A stretch of DNA of 64,000 bases from RBG-13-51-18 sp963739395. GTDB lineage: Bacteria > Chloroflexota > Dehalococcoidia > Dehalococcoidales > RBG-16-60-22. The position numbers and the translations under genes were made by a program. The stretch is taken from positions 434,001 to 498,000 of the forward strand of contig CAVUAE010000001.1 in the NCBI GenBank assembly GCA_963739395.1, written 5' to 3'. The notes under the pieces were generated by a model. That model had not been told where the DNA came from, searched no databases, and saw only the letters and a program-made list of their open reading frames with translations. Positions 26,509-34,884 of this stretch are shown here, one piece after another. Every line of letters starts with the position of its first letter. The first letter of the stretch is position 1.

Positions 26509-27834
26509 ATGGGATGGCAAGAAGAATATAAGAAAAAACTGGTAACTCCGGAACAGGCGGTCAGCGTTATTAAGTCCGGCGACCGTGTCTGCTTCACACA
26601 AGGCAACGAACCCCTGGCGTTAGGTATGGCGCTGGCGGGACGGCTGGGGGAGATAGAAAACGTCCTACTCTGTCTGCGTACGCCGGGCAGGGACTTCGGG
26701 TGGTACGACCCCGTCTTCGAGATGTCTTTTAAAATCGAGGTAGGCTTTCCCCTGCCCATCGTGCGGCAAATCATCGCCGAGAGACGGTGCGACCTGGCGA
26801 TAGGCGGGCTGGGCTTTATCTTCACCGAAGAAGATAGAGGTCCCGCCGATGTTGTGATGGTCGAGCTTTCGCCGCCCGATGAACATGGCTATTGCAGTTT
26901 TGGGGCATCAGTCTGGACCAAGAAAACGGAAATCCGCCGCGCCAAGATAGCTATGGCTGAGATTAATAAAAACCTCATTCGCACTTACGGCGATAATTTT
27001 ATCCATATTGATGAAATCGACTATTTTGTTGAGCATACGCCATCAGGCAAGCAGCCGGGCGGCACCGACCTGCTGGGCAGAAAAAACGTAGAAGCCGGTA
27101 AAACGGAAAAGACCATTGCCGATTATGTTTCTACTCTCGTTAAAGATGGCGATTGTTTACAGGTGGGCGTGGGCTCCACCAGCGAGTGGTGCTGTACCCT
27201 CGGCACTTTTGAAAAGAGGGTCGACCTTGGCTGGCACTCCGAAACAACGCCCCGTGGCATCATACCCTTGATTCGTTCTGGCATTATCAACGGCAAACGT
27301 AAGAACTTCAATACCGGTAAAGCCATCGCTACGGCTTGCGGCGGCGGCTCTAAAGAAGATATGGCGTTCGTGAACATGAACCCTTGTTTTGAGCTGCATA
27401 GCGCCGAGTATTGCCTCGATGTACGCAATATCGCAGCTAACGACAATATGGTGGCGATTAATAGCGCGGTAAGCGTTGATTTCGCCGGTCAGATTGCCGC
27501 CGAATCGATAGGACCCAGAATTATCAGCGGCGCGGGTGGACAAACATCTTTCGCCATCGGCTCTTTCCTCTCTAAAGGCGGCCGCAGCATTACCGTAATG
27601 TCCTCCACTGCCGGTAGCGGCGATAAAAAAATCTCCCGTATCACTCCTCTGTTAGCTGAAGGTACGATTGTTACCGTACCCCGCACCGTCAGCGATTATA
27701 TTATCACCGAATTTGGTATCGCCCATATTAAAGGCAAAACACAACGCCAGCGTGCTTTAGACCTAATTTCTATCGCGCATCCGGACTTCCGCGCCGACCT
27801 GAAAAAGGAAGCGGAAAAGTTATATTGGCCCTAA
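26509..27834 (+). CDS. acetyl-CoA hydrolase/transferase-family CoA-transferase
   Basis: 441 residues, two-domain CoA-transferase of the 4-hydroxybutyrate/Cat1 type. The N-terminal domain has SVIKSGDRVCFTQG. The C-terminal domain carries QVGVGSTSEW, the catalytic Glu245 in LGWHSETTPRG, and the CoA-site signature SGAGGQTSFAIGSF. The closing EFGIAHIKGKTQRQRALDLISIAHPDFR is typical. It exchanges CoA between carboxylic acids; the acid is unknown. It lies at the end of the catabolic block and has its own strong terminator. AGGAGG precedes the ATG. Confidence 0.9.
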   Translation: MGWQEEYKKKLVTPEQAVSVIKSGDRVCFTQGNEPLALGMALAGRLGEIENVLLCLRTPGRDFGWYDPVFEMSFKIEVGFPLPIVRQIIAERRCDLAIGGLGFIFTEEDRGPADVVMVELSPPDEHGYCSFGASVWTKKTEIRRAKIAMAEINKNLIRTYGDNFIHIDEIDYFVEHTPSGKQPGGTDLLGRKNVEAGKTEKTIADYVSTLVKDGDCLQVGVGSTSEWCCTLGTFEKRVDLGWHSETTPRGIIPLIRSGIINGKRKNFNTGKAIATACGGGSKEDMAFVNMNPCFELHSAEYCLDVRNIAANDNMVAINSAVSVDFAGQIAAESIGPRIISGAGGQTSFAIGSFLSKGGRSITVMSSTAGSGDKKISRITPLLAEGTIVTVPRTVSDYIITEFGIAHIKGKTQRQRALDLISIAHPDFRADLKKEAEKLYWP

Positions 27835-27858
27835 ATGATAATGTTTGGAGAAAAACCA

Positions 27859-27896
27859 AGGGGCGGCGCTTTCAGCGCCGCCCCTATTCTTTTTTG
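27859..27896 (+). terminator. rho-independent terminator of the CoA-transferase gene
   Basis: Perfect 12-bp stem AGGGGCGGCGCT/AGCGCCGCCCCT with a TTC loop (27859-27885), followed by ATTCTTTTTTG. Confidence 0.94.
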
Positions 27897-27929
27897 ACTA
27901 TATACCCAAGGTCTTCACCCCGTGCATCA

Positions 27930-29192
27930 TTAGCTTACAAAAACCCACCCCTCAACCAAGGTTAGGGATATTTCTTTATGTATGAAACCTGAACTAATTA
28001 CCGTTAATACAATCGTGTCACCCGCACTCTTGTATTCTCCAATATAGCTGAAAAGGTCAGCCCCATCTTTAATGATAACATCATCAACCATAATGGCGAC
28101 ATCGTTTATTTGTAATTCACCCATGCTTTGTGCCCTTGTGAAAACGACACCAAAGGCGCTATCTAACCCCTTAGTAATAGCTTCATCAGGCGTGAGGTCT
28201 TCCAAATTCCAATCACCAGGTAAAGTAGCATTGGTGAAAATGCCGTTATCAATAATAGCCTGGGCTATTCTTTGTATTTTATTTGAAGAGACCGCATAGT
28301 GGATACCTTCAGCAGGAGAGGAGGAGTATGCAGCTATACCGACAACCTGCCCCTTCCCACTTATCACTGGTCCGCCACTATTGCCCGGGTTAGAGGGAGC
28401 GTCGAATTGTATTAGATTAGCCACATACCAAGTCCGTCCCTGGGGATTTACCATGCCATTCGTACGGCTGACAATGCCGTAAGTTACCGTCTCAAATATG
28501 CCAAGTGGATTGCCAACAACCATGACCGGGTCGCCGCTGTTAATATAATCAGAATCAGCGAGTACCAACGGTGTCAAGCCGGTTTTACCGGTCAGCTTTA
28601 AAACAGCAACGTCACTATATTGATCACTGCCAACGACAATAGCTCTAACGACGCTGCCATCATGCAGTAAAACATCAATATGAGACATATTAGTAATAAC
28701 ATGCCAGCAGGTGACGATATATCCATCGGCACGATAAACAAAGCCGGAACCTAACGAGCCGCCGTCAGTAACCAGACACACACTACCAATAACATCATCA
28801 TAAACCTGACGTCCACTTACGGTCGATTCGGCAAACCTAGCGGCTAATTCGGTGAGTCTGGTATTTAGACCAGTAATATTATTACCGATAGCACTAAATT
28901 GTTCCGTGGTTTGAGTCTGGAAATTGGTAAAGGCGGTATTCAAGGTGGTAATTTTAGAATCAACGTTAGTAAACTTATTGGCAGTATCGGTTTTAAAAGC
29001 ATTAAGCGAAGAGTCCAGGCTATTGATATCATTATGTACCACTGTGAACTGATTGGCGGTGTCGGTTTCAAAAGCTGTGAGATCAGTATTTAGTACGCTA
29101 ATTCGGTCATATAGATAATAAGAAAAACCTCCCAGACCGCAACTAGCGGCGAAGAGAAAAGCAAATATCCCAATCAATATTTTAGTACTCAT
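27930..29192 (-). CDS. membrane-anchored HtrA/DegS-type serine protease with coiled coil
   Basis: 420 residues. A membrane helix (residues 4-27) is followed by a repeated coiled-coil stalk (about 30-120; ITTLNTAFTNFQTQTTEQF-type repeats). A trypsin-like domain carries the full triad His164 (TCWHVITN), Asp194 (YSDVAVLKL) and Ser272 (NPGNSGGPV). The C-terminal 100 residues form a PDZ domain (FGVVFTRAQSMGELQINDVAIMVDDVII). The stalk between membrane and protease is longer than in ordinary DegS. Role: extracytoplasmic protein quality control or signalling. GGGAGGT precedes the ATG. A lipoprotein box is not convincing. Confidence 0.9.
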   Translation of the reverse strand: MSTKILIGIFAFLFAASCGLGGFSYYLYDRISVLNTDLTAFETDTANQFTVVHNDINSLDSSLNAFKTDTANKFTNVDSKITTLNTAFTNFQTQTTEQFSAIGNNITGLNTRLTELAARFAESTVSGRQVYDDVIGSVCLVTDGGSLGSGFVYRADGYIVTCWHVITNMSHIDVLLHDGSVVRAIVVGSDQYSDVAVLKLTGKTGLTPLVLADSDYINSGDPVMVVGNPLGIFETVTYGIVSRTNGMVNPQGRTWYVANLIQFDAPSNPGNSGGPVISGKGQVVGIAAYSSSPAEGIHYAVSSNKIQRIAQAIIDNGIFTNATLPGDWNLEDLTPDEAITKGLDSAFGVVFTRAQSMGELQINDVAIMVDDVIIKDGADLFSYIGEYKSAGDTIVLTVISSGFIHKEISLTLVEGWVFVS

Positions 29193-29248
29193 TACGTAAC
29201 CTCCCGCGCGTATTACCTACCATTAATCAATTATAACTCTCATAATTC

Positions 29249-29278
29249 TTGAAAATCCACTCCTAATATTGTTACAAT
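29249..29278 (+). promoter_or_regulatory. promoter of the tRNA cluster
   Basis: TTGAAA (29249-29254) and TACAAT (29273-29278) with 18-base spacing. The predicted start is a few bases before tRNA-Leu. Confidence 0.65.
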
Positions 29279-29288
29279 ACTAAAGCAT

Positions 29289-29371
29289 GCCGAGGTGGCG
29301 GAATGGCAGACGCGCTACGTTCAGGGCGTAGTGTTCGTAAGGGCGTGGGAGTTCAAATCTCCCCCTCGGCA
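29289..29371 (+). tRNA. tRNA-Leu (CAG)
   Basis: Acceptor arms GCCGAGG/CCTCGGC with A discriminator. Anticodon stem CTACG/CGTAG holds loop TTCAGGG, giving anticodon CAG. A variable arm is present as in class II tRNAs, and the T arm is GGGAG-TTCAAAT-CTCCC. CCA is not encoded. Confidence 0.95.
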
Positions 29372-29385
29372 GTATTAAAGGAAAC

Positions 29386-29463
29386 GCGCTTGTAGCTCAG
29401 TTGGATTAGAGCGGAGCCCTGCGGAGGCTCAGGTCGTGGGTTCGAGCCCCGCCAAGCGCGCCA
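29386..29463 (+). tRNA. tRNA-Arg (GCG)
   Basis: Acceptor arms GCGCTTG/CAAGCGC with G discriminator and encoded CCA. Anticodon stem GAGCC/GGCTC holds loop CTGCGGA, giving anticodon GCG. D and T arms are normal. Confidence 0.93.
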
Positions 29464-29466
29464 CCT

Positions 29467-29543
29467 GGGCGGTTAGCTCAGCCGGTTAGAGCACCTGCTT
29501 TACACGCAGGGGGTCAGAGGTTCGAGTCCTCTACCGCCCACCA
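29467..29543 (+). tRNA. tRNA-Val (TAC)
   Basis: Acceptor arms GGGCGGT/ACCGCCC with A discriminator and encoded CCA. Anticodon stem CCTGC/GCAGG holds loop TTTACAC, giving anticodon TAC. Its 3' half is duplicated at 48647-48687, marking it as the integration site of an island. Confidence 0.96.
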
Positions 29544-29544
29544 T
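29504..29544 (+). repeat. left attachment site (attL) in the tRNA-Val 3' end
   Basis: 41 bases from the anticodon stem to one base past CCA, identical to 48647-48687. Identity extends six bases upstream with one mismatch (CTTTAC against CTTTAT). Confidence 0.9.
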
Positions 29545-29617
29545 AGTGTACAGAAGGTAGAACTCCATCTCTTTCAACATAACCTTTTGCCATATCAGTC
29601 CATTTCCTGCCATATAT

Positions 29618-29646
29618 TTGACAATTGGATATTTTCGGCGTAGTAT
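29618..29646 (+). promoter_or_regulatory. promoter of the island's first gene
   Basis: Perfect TTGACA (29618-29623) and TAGTAT (29641-29646) at 17-base spacing, about 80 bases before the hydrolase ATG. Confidence 0.75.
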
Positions 29647-29725
29647 TATTTTACCTTTAGGTGAGTCTCATGGTGTTTACTGTCTGATCTGAATTACGGC
29701 ATACGCAGGGGGATTAGGAAGTTAA

Positions 29726-31111
29726 ATGACTTTGTCGCCAGGAAATCATGGTGTTATAATTACGCACGGAATAGGTGACAACATGAAGCCCGGCAACCTT
29801 CTTGCCGATTTCACGAATTCGCTCGCTAATGCTCTCATGGAGTCGCCGGAGGATAGACGTGAACCGGAAATTCGCCGGGATGTAAATCTTGATGTAGACC
29901 CGCCGTCGGTTACGCTCCAGATACAATCTCCGAATGGCGAAAAGGCCACTTGGGTGTGCAAAGAGGCATTCTGGGGCGATGCATTTCCGCCTCCCAAATC
30001 CGCCACCGTTTTATGGTGGCTATTGCATAAAAATCTAATCAACCAAATCAAATACGTTTGGAATGGTGTTTATAAAGACCCCGCCAATGACTTGGAATTT
30101 ATACCCCTAAAAGACCAAGCGTTTGAAAGAAGGAAACACCGTAAGCTATGCAAGTGGAAAATAGAACGATATGAAAAACCTACGTATCGCAACATTTCCC
30201 GTAAATCGTTCTTTACGGAATTTATCGTTTTGTTTTTAGCGGTCATGGCGTATTTTGTCTTGGGTTTAATCTATGTTTTCCAGTTCCTACAAAAACTCGG
30301 CCCACTGGGCAGTTTATTCAAATGGGTGCGTAAGTTTGACCCGTTTCTAAGTCGTAGCCTGGGCGACGTTGAAAAGTATATTGAGGATGGGGTTTGGTCG
30401 GCTAATGCCAGAGCGCGTATTGAGAAAGTCATTATAGCTATGCTGAATGATCAGTACACCAAGGTAGAGGATATCACTATTATCGCGCATTCAATGGGAT
30501 GTGTGGTGGCTTATGATGCGTTGGCAGAGGGCGGTAAAGTAGCCGAGGAAGTCAAGCGTCTTGAGTCGCAGGGCAAAAGCAAGAAAATAACCTTTGTCAG
30601 CGTGGGGAGCGCGATCAACCAGGTATTTCCCCTGGCCAAAAAATCAAGCGCTTATGCCCGGAGGCAGTTCAAACGGCCCCTGGCGAAAGTAATAACGGGA
30701 CATGGAGCCGCCAACCGTAAAGATAAAAGATTGCCGCAGGACAGGTTTTTCTGGTTGGACATTTACGCCAGGCGTGACCCAGTGCCGGCTGGCGAACTGG
30801 ATGGTGATATCATCAAGCAGGCAGGAGTTGACCCGGAACTACAAGTTAAACGAAGAAAGGTTATCAACACCGACCATATAATGGCCGACCACACTAGTTA
30901 TTGGGCCAATACGGATATCGTTATACCGCGTATCGCCAGAGCCATCAACGGCGGTATCGAAGAACCCTGGGAAAGTGCTGGCATCACACGGGAGAAAATA
31001 ATCCACCGTGATAAACTTGTTGCTAGGTTAGATTGGTCAACCTGGATGGTTATTATTCTTTTAGTAGTAGTTTGTATTGTAATTGGACTTAAGATTGGCG
31101 GTATTTTCTAA
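29726..31111 (+). CDS. membrane-anchored alpha/beta hydrolase (lipase-like)
   Basis: 461 residues. VIITHGIGDN near the N-terminus is the oxyanion strand. IIAHSMGCVVAYDAL carries the nucleophile Ser256 (G/A-H-S-x-G). The later WLDIYARRDPVPAG and NTDHIMADHTSYW offer the acid and His. Two membrane helices are seen: about 168-190 (FIVLFLAVMAYFVLGLIYVF) inserted before the nucleophile, and the C-terminal anchor at about 438-458. A short Lys/Arg-rich segment precedes the first. An esterase or phospholipase acting at the membrane is likely; the substrate is unknown. AGGA precedes the ATG. It is the first gene of the island, transcribed from its own promoter. Confidence 0.75.
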   Translation: MTLSPGNHGVIITHGIGDNMKPGNLLADFTNSLANALMESPEDRREPEIRRDVNLDVDPPSVTLQIQSPNGEKATWVCKEAFWGDAFPPPKSATVLWWLLHKNLINQIKYVWNGVYKDPANDLEFIPLKDQAFERRKHRKLCKWKIERYEKPTYRNISRKSFFTEFIVLFLAVMAYFVLGLIYVFQFLQKLGPLGSLFKWVRKFDPFLSRSLGDVEKYIEDGVWSANARARIEKVIIAMLNDQYTKVEDITIIAHSMGCVVAYDALAEGGKVAEEVKRLESQGKSKKITFVSVGSAINQVFPLAKKSSAYARRQFKRPLAKVITGHGAANRKDKRLPQDRFFWLDIYARRDPVPAGELDGDIIKQAGVDPELQVKRRKVINTDHIMADHTSYWANTDIVIPRIARAINGGIEEPWESAGITREKIIHRDKLVARLDWSTWMVIILLVVVCIVIGLKIGGIF

Positions 31112-31555
31112 TTTATATGTATATTCGGTAGTACGCCTTGGCTTTAGTAGCCTTTTTTGAATACTTGACATAGTGTGTTATAACTTTAATGGATTTTCAA
31201 CCGTTTTGGCATGTAAGCCATTTATAAGATAAAGTAATTGACCTTAACAATACTACTACTGAACAAAGATGTCCGTATATGTTAAGTAGCAATCGTTATA
31301 AACCCGCACCCGACCGCTCCGGAATGAATTCCAGGGTACAGCGTATATCAACATACTATTTTTCCCCAATTGGCAAACCAGAAAATCTTTATATTTTTAT
31401 ACCGATGTTATTAAGACATGACTTTGTGTATTCTTTTATCTAAAAAGGAAGGTGCTTCTATTGACCGTTTAAACAGCCATCTATTTCATTGATAGGTCTT
31501 AAAAAGGACGGCTTTATTACCAGGATTCCTTAAAGAGAAAAAGGAGGAAGAAATA
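31112..31555 (+). other. 444-base gap between island hydrolase and the four-gene operon
   Basis: No gene seen. It holds a weak hairpin GGCT-TTAGT-AGCC followed by TTTTTT near 31140-31158 (possible terminator), and a TTGACA at 31165-31170 without a well-spaced -10. The composition is AT-rich compared with the operon that follows. Confidence 0.45.
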
Positions 31556-33913
31556 ATGGTAAAGAGACAAGCGAGAAACCACCCGGTATTGATATCGCTG
31601 GCAATGTACGGCGGTGATACGCCGGATAAAGGGCTGGTATTCCGCCCCGAGCCGCCCGGAGATACAGGCCGCCTGAAACTGTCTGTCGTCAATATAGCTG
31701 TCGACGTTGAAGACGCCGAGTTGGCGACTCTTTGCGCAGGGCTAAAAGGCAGCGCATTATCCACCGATGAGGTGGAGGCAGTGTTGGATGAGGCAAAGTC
31801 CAAATACAGGGTTACTTGTCCCCCGAGCATGGAAAGCAAGATGCTGAAATCCTGCAAACCGGCGGGCGAGTTGGATTTGTCCGGCGAAATGAATATAAGC
31901 CACAATCTGGAAAAGATGGCGTTGGTGGCTATTAAAATCATTGACCGTGCCCAGAAAGCTCTGCTTAAGGTGGAGCCTTTGACGGAAATCCGGTTCAAGT
32001 TCACGGATAAGGCGAAGATAGCGCTGCGTTTGGGCTGGGAAGCGATGGCCAAGCACGGCAGATTCCCGTTGCCGCCCAAAGGCCCCGCGCGCTTTAAGAA
32101 GTTGTGGCAGAAGCCATGCGGCATGATGCACTTCGTCTCTGCCTCGGATGGCGACGCTGGCTATCTCTATACAATGGGTATTGCGCTTTCACCGGAGGCG
32201 CAGGCCAGCGGAGATATGGACTTGAGTTACGGCCTGGACGGTGAGCTTATAGTGCCGGGGCAAGCGGTAGCTCCTATCCCGCCGATGTTGGCGATGTCCA
32301 CGCGACTCTTTGCTGCTTCCATTCCCACCAGCAGCAATATCTCGGAGGATATACAGTCTATACCATACAGTAGCTTCGCACACCCGGAAATACAGGATGT
32401 TGCGCCGGCGCGGGGCTACCTTTTCCGCCCGCAGCCGGTATCCGGAGCGGACCGGGTTAATAACGCGCAGGAGCAAATCCGCGACCAGCTTACGCGGTAC
32501 AGGGTTTTTGTAGAAAACACGCCGCCGGAAGACCGGGAGTTTTTGCCGGATGTGGGCGCCGCCATAGACGTCAGCGAGATGGAATACAACGAAATGTTGA
32601 CCTTCGTGCGGACGGTATTGAAAGACTTTAATGATTCAGACAAAGCCGTAACGGCGCTGTTCCTGCTGGTGGCGGCGGAAAAAGGCGATACGGCGGCCAC
32701 AACCACCACATTCAAGATGACGCCGCGTGTGCAGAAGACTTGCAAAGCCATCGATGCCGCTAAGGAATTGGGCTTAAAATACGTGGCGGTCTGCGACCAG
32801 GACGAAGACGAATGGATGCCGAACCTGCTGGAATACTTCACGGACTCGGAGCTTACCTACCTGGCGGATTATTCCGACAAACTGGGAATCATCGTCACAG
32901 ACGGTAGGCCCGTAGACCCGGTATATACCGCTTCTACCTCCGCGCAGAGGATACAGTCTGTATTCACAACCCTTTCTGTAGATATCCTCAAAATGGGCAT
33001 GTGGCTCTGCCTGGATGCTCTTGCCGCCAGGCGGGTCTGGCGGGAGTTGCAAAAAAATCCGCATATCCCGGAACGTATGCTCTTAATGCCGATCGGTATC
33101 ATCGAGCCGTTCAGCGCTTTTGTGGATAACCGGGACCGCACGCGCACGCCCCGTCCCATCCTCGACCCCTTTGAAAAGATTAAATTCATGATTGAAGAAG
33201 CGCAGGCGCTGGGCGCGCCGTCGCTTTTAACGGATACACGGCACAAATCGCGCTGGGTGCTGCTAGGCTCCGTAGACCATGATATGGAACCCCATGTCCG
33301 CGAGGCTATCGGAGCTATCTCTCTGATAGGGCGTAAAAAATTCATGGACTGCGAGAGGATGGCGCGTAAAGCCAGGATTCTCCTGGGGCAGGCGGGATCC
33401 ATTGAAGCCGACCAGATTTTCTGGATTATGAGCGAGACGACGGCGGACGCCGCCAACGATAACCGGAATCCGGCCACAGCCATCTGGACGGCGGAAACGG
33501 AGCGGGTGCTACGTCGGTCTGATGGTTCGACGCTAAGGGGTGATTTGCAGGCGCAAAGGCGGGCGGCCATCATGCCTTACCTGTCCATAACCAACCGCGC
33601 CAGCGAGTCACACGCCAAGCTTAACGGCTGGCTGGAGTTCTTGGAGGTTAAGGGGCAGGGAAATGAAGAACTACGCGGCGAGCTACTAGAAAAGCGCGAG
33701 CAACTGGAAGTCCTGCAAAACAAGTTCCTAGACGCCGGGAAAAAGCTGGGGGCAACACCTTCTCAAGACTCGCCGGAAGCGCTTAATGCCTACCGGCAGG
33801 CATGGGAAGAGTACCGTACCGCTTTTTGTGATTACCATAAAAAAATCAAGGATAACTTCGCTACCGCGAGAGATAAGGTAGCCGCTATTTGGGCGGCATC
33901 TGCGAAAAGCTGA
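31556..33913 (+). CDS. unknown 785-residue protein, first gene of the island operon
   Basis: No family recognised. No signal peptide or membrane helix. A short phrase is repeated: LVFRPEPPGDTGR near residue 28 and YLFRPQPVSGADR near residue 287, hinting at two related halves. The middle (about 400-600) has alternating strands and helices with conserved-looking acidic and aromatic residues (VAVCDQDEDEW, IIVTDGRPVDPVY, WVLLGSVDHDMEPH). The last 100 residues are a charged coiled coil. AAGGAGGAAG precedes the ATG. The 3' end is about 33 bases from the next gene, and all four genes share strong ribosome-binding sites. Composition is GC-richer than the flanks. Confidence 0.75.
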   Translation: MVKRQARNHPVLISLAMYGGDTPDKGLVFRPEPPGDTGRLKLSVVNIAVDVEDAELATLCAGLKGSALSTDEVEAVLDEAKSKYRVTCPPSMESKMLKSCKPAGELDLSGEMNISHNLEKMALVAIKIIDRAQKALLKVEPLTEIRFKFTDKAKIALRLGWEAMAKHGRFPLPPKGPARFKKLWQKPCGMMHFVSASDGDAGYLYTMGIALSPEAQASGDMDLSYGLDGELIVPGQAVAPIPPMLAMSTRLFAASIPTSSNISEDIQSIPYSSFAHPEIQDVAPARGYLFRPQPVSGADRVNNAQEQIRDQLTRYRVFVENTPPEDREFLPDVGAAIDVSEMEYNEMLTFVRTVLKDFNDSDKAVTALFLLVAAEKGDTAATTTTFKMTPRVQKTCKAIDAAKELGLKYVAVCDQDEDEWMPNLLEYFTDSELTYLADYSDKLGIIVTDGRPVDPVYTASTSAQRIQSVFTTLSVDILKMGMWLCLDALAARRVWRELQKNPHIPERMLLMPIGIIEPFSAFVDNRDRTRTPRPILDPFEKIKFMIEEAQALGAPSLLTDTRHKSRWVLLGSVDHDMEPHVREAIGAISLIGRKKFMDCERMARKARILLGQAGSIEADQIFWIMSETTADAANDNRNPATAIWTAETERVLRRSDGSTLRGDLQAQRRAAIMPYLSITNRASESHAKLNGWLEFLEVKGQGNEELRGELLEKREQLEVLQNKFLDAGKKLGATPSQDSPEALNAYRQAWEEYRTAFCDYHKKIKDNFATARDKVAAIWAASAKS

Positions 33914-33946
33914 AATAAAAACACCGATATTAAGGAGGACGAGAAC

Positions 33947-34840
33947 ATGCCCGATTTAAAAATTATCCCCGCAGAGAGCTTTAAACAGAAAATACTGGCG
34001 AACCGTTCCAAGGCTCTTAAAAAGAAGGCGAATATACTCGCAAACGCGACGGTATATTTATCCGGGCCAATGGACTTCGTGGCTTCACGTGTGGAAGAAA
34101 AAAAGACTGGGTGGCGCAACCGGGTTGCAGAGTTTCTGGAAAAGCGCGGTACCAGAATTTACGACCCCTGGAACAAGCCGGATGTGCTGGGTATGCCCCA
34201 TTACGGCAAGGAAGATGAGTTTTCCACGGAAAAACGCCAAAACTGGTCTTATGATGATACGGAGGAAGGCGAACACATCCGCGACGAGTTAGGTTCGGAG
34301 TTCTGGCCGACGATGCATATTGACCTGCGCATGGTGGATACCGCCGATTTTCTCGTCTCCTATTGCCCCACCAATGTCTACAGTGTGGGCACGGTGCACG
34401 AAATCATAATGGCAAGTCTCCAGCACAAGCCCATTCTCTTTGTCAGCCCGCCGGTAGTGTTCCATTCACTGGAGAAACTGGAAAAACTCCTGGCACAAAA
34501 AGGTAATAGCGAGGCGAAAGCGCTGCTGGACCAGCTTAAAATAGAAGCCCCATTGCGCCCCAATCCCCAGGCGCTGCCCAGCATGTGGTACATGGCGCTG
34601 CTTGACGGCCATTACTTCTTCGATGGATTCGGGTTCGCCCGTTACATGAAAGAATTCAACTGGAAGTATGGTGATCTGGATAAGCGGGAAGAAGACTTCC
34701 CGCCAAAGCGGCCCCTGTTGCGGTACCTGGAAAAGCTCGACCATGAAATCCCGAAGAAACATGACCTGGAACAGAACAAGATGGTAGAGAACGCAGACTG
34801 GCTGGTTTTCGAACCGGAAAAAGAAGCAATAAAAAAGTGA
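33947..34840 (+). CDS. nucleoside 2-deoxyribosyltransferase-like protein
   Basis: 297 residues. The N-terminal half has the pattern of the deoxyribosyltransferase/TIR-like fold. TVYLSGPMDF is strand 1 with the substrate loop, and TRIYDPWNKPD strand 2. HIDLRMVDTADFLVSYCP is the helix and strand with Asp. YSVGTVHEIIMASLQHKPILFVSP carries the probable catalytic Glu (S-x-GT-x-x-E). The C-terminal part, about 100 residues, is aromatic and charged and is not part of the usual domain. It could cleave a nucleoside, nucleotide or NAD-like glycosidic bond. AAGGAGGAC lies before the ATG. Second gene of the island operon. Confidence 0.7.
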   Translation: MPDLKIIPAESFKQKILANRSKALKKKANILANATVYLSGPMDFVASRVEEKKTGWRNRVAEFLEKRGTRIYDPWNKPDVLGMPHYGKEDEFSTEKRQNWSYDDTEEGEHIRDELGSEFWPTMHIDLRMVDTADFLVSYCPTNVYSVGTVHEIIMASLQHKPILFVSPPVVFHSLEKLEKLLAQKGNSEAKALLDQLKIEAPLRPNPQALPSMWYMALLDGHYFFDGFGFARYMKEFNWKYGDLDKREEDFPPKRPLLRYLEKLDHEIPKKHDLEQNKMVENADWLVFEPEKEAIKK

Positions 34841-34884
34841 CCGGCGTCCAGGTTGGATAAAAAAGTACGCCGGAGGAGGAACAT

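Noticed and set aside
27930..29192. Lipoprotein signal in the HtrA-type protease
   Set aside because: FAASC near residue 18 lacks the usual Leu at position -3, and the hydrophobic segment continues beyond it. A membrane anchor is more likely.
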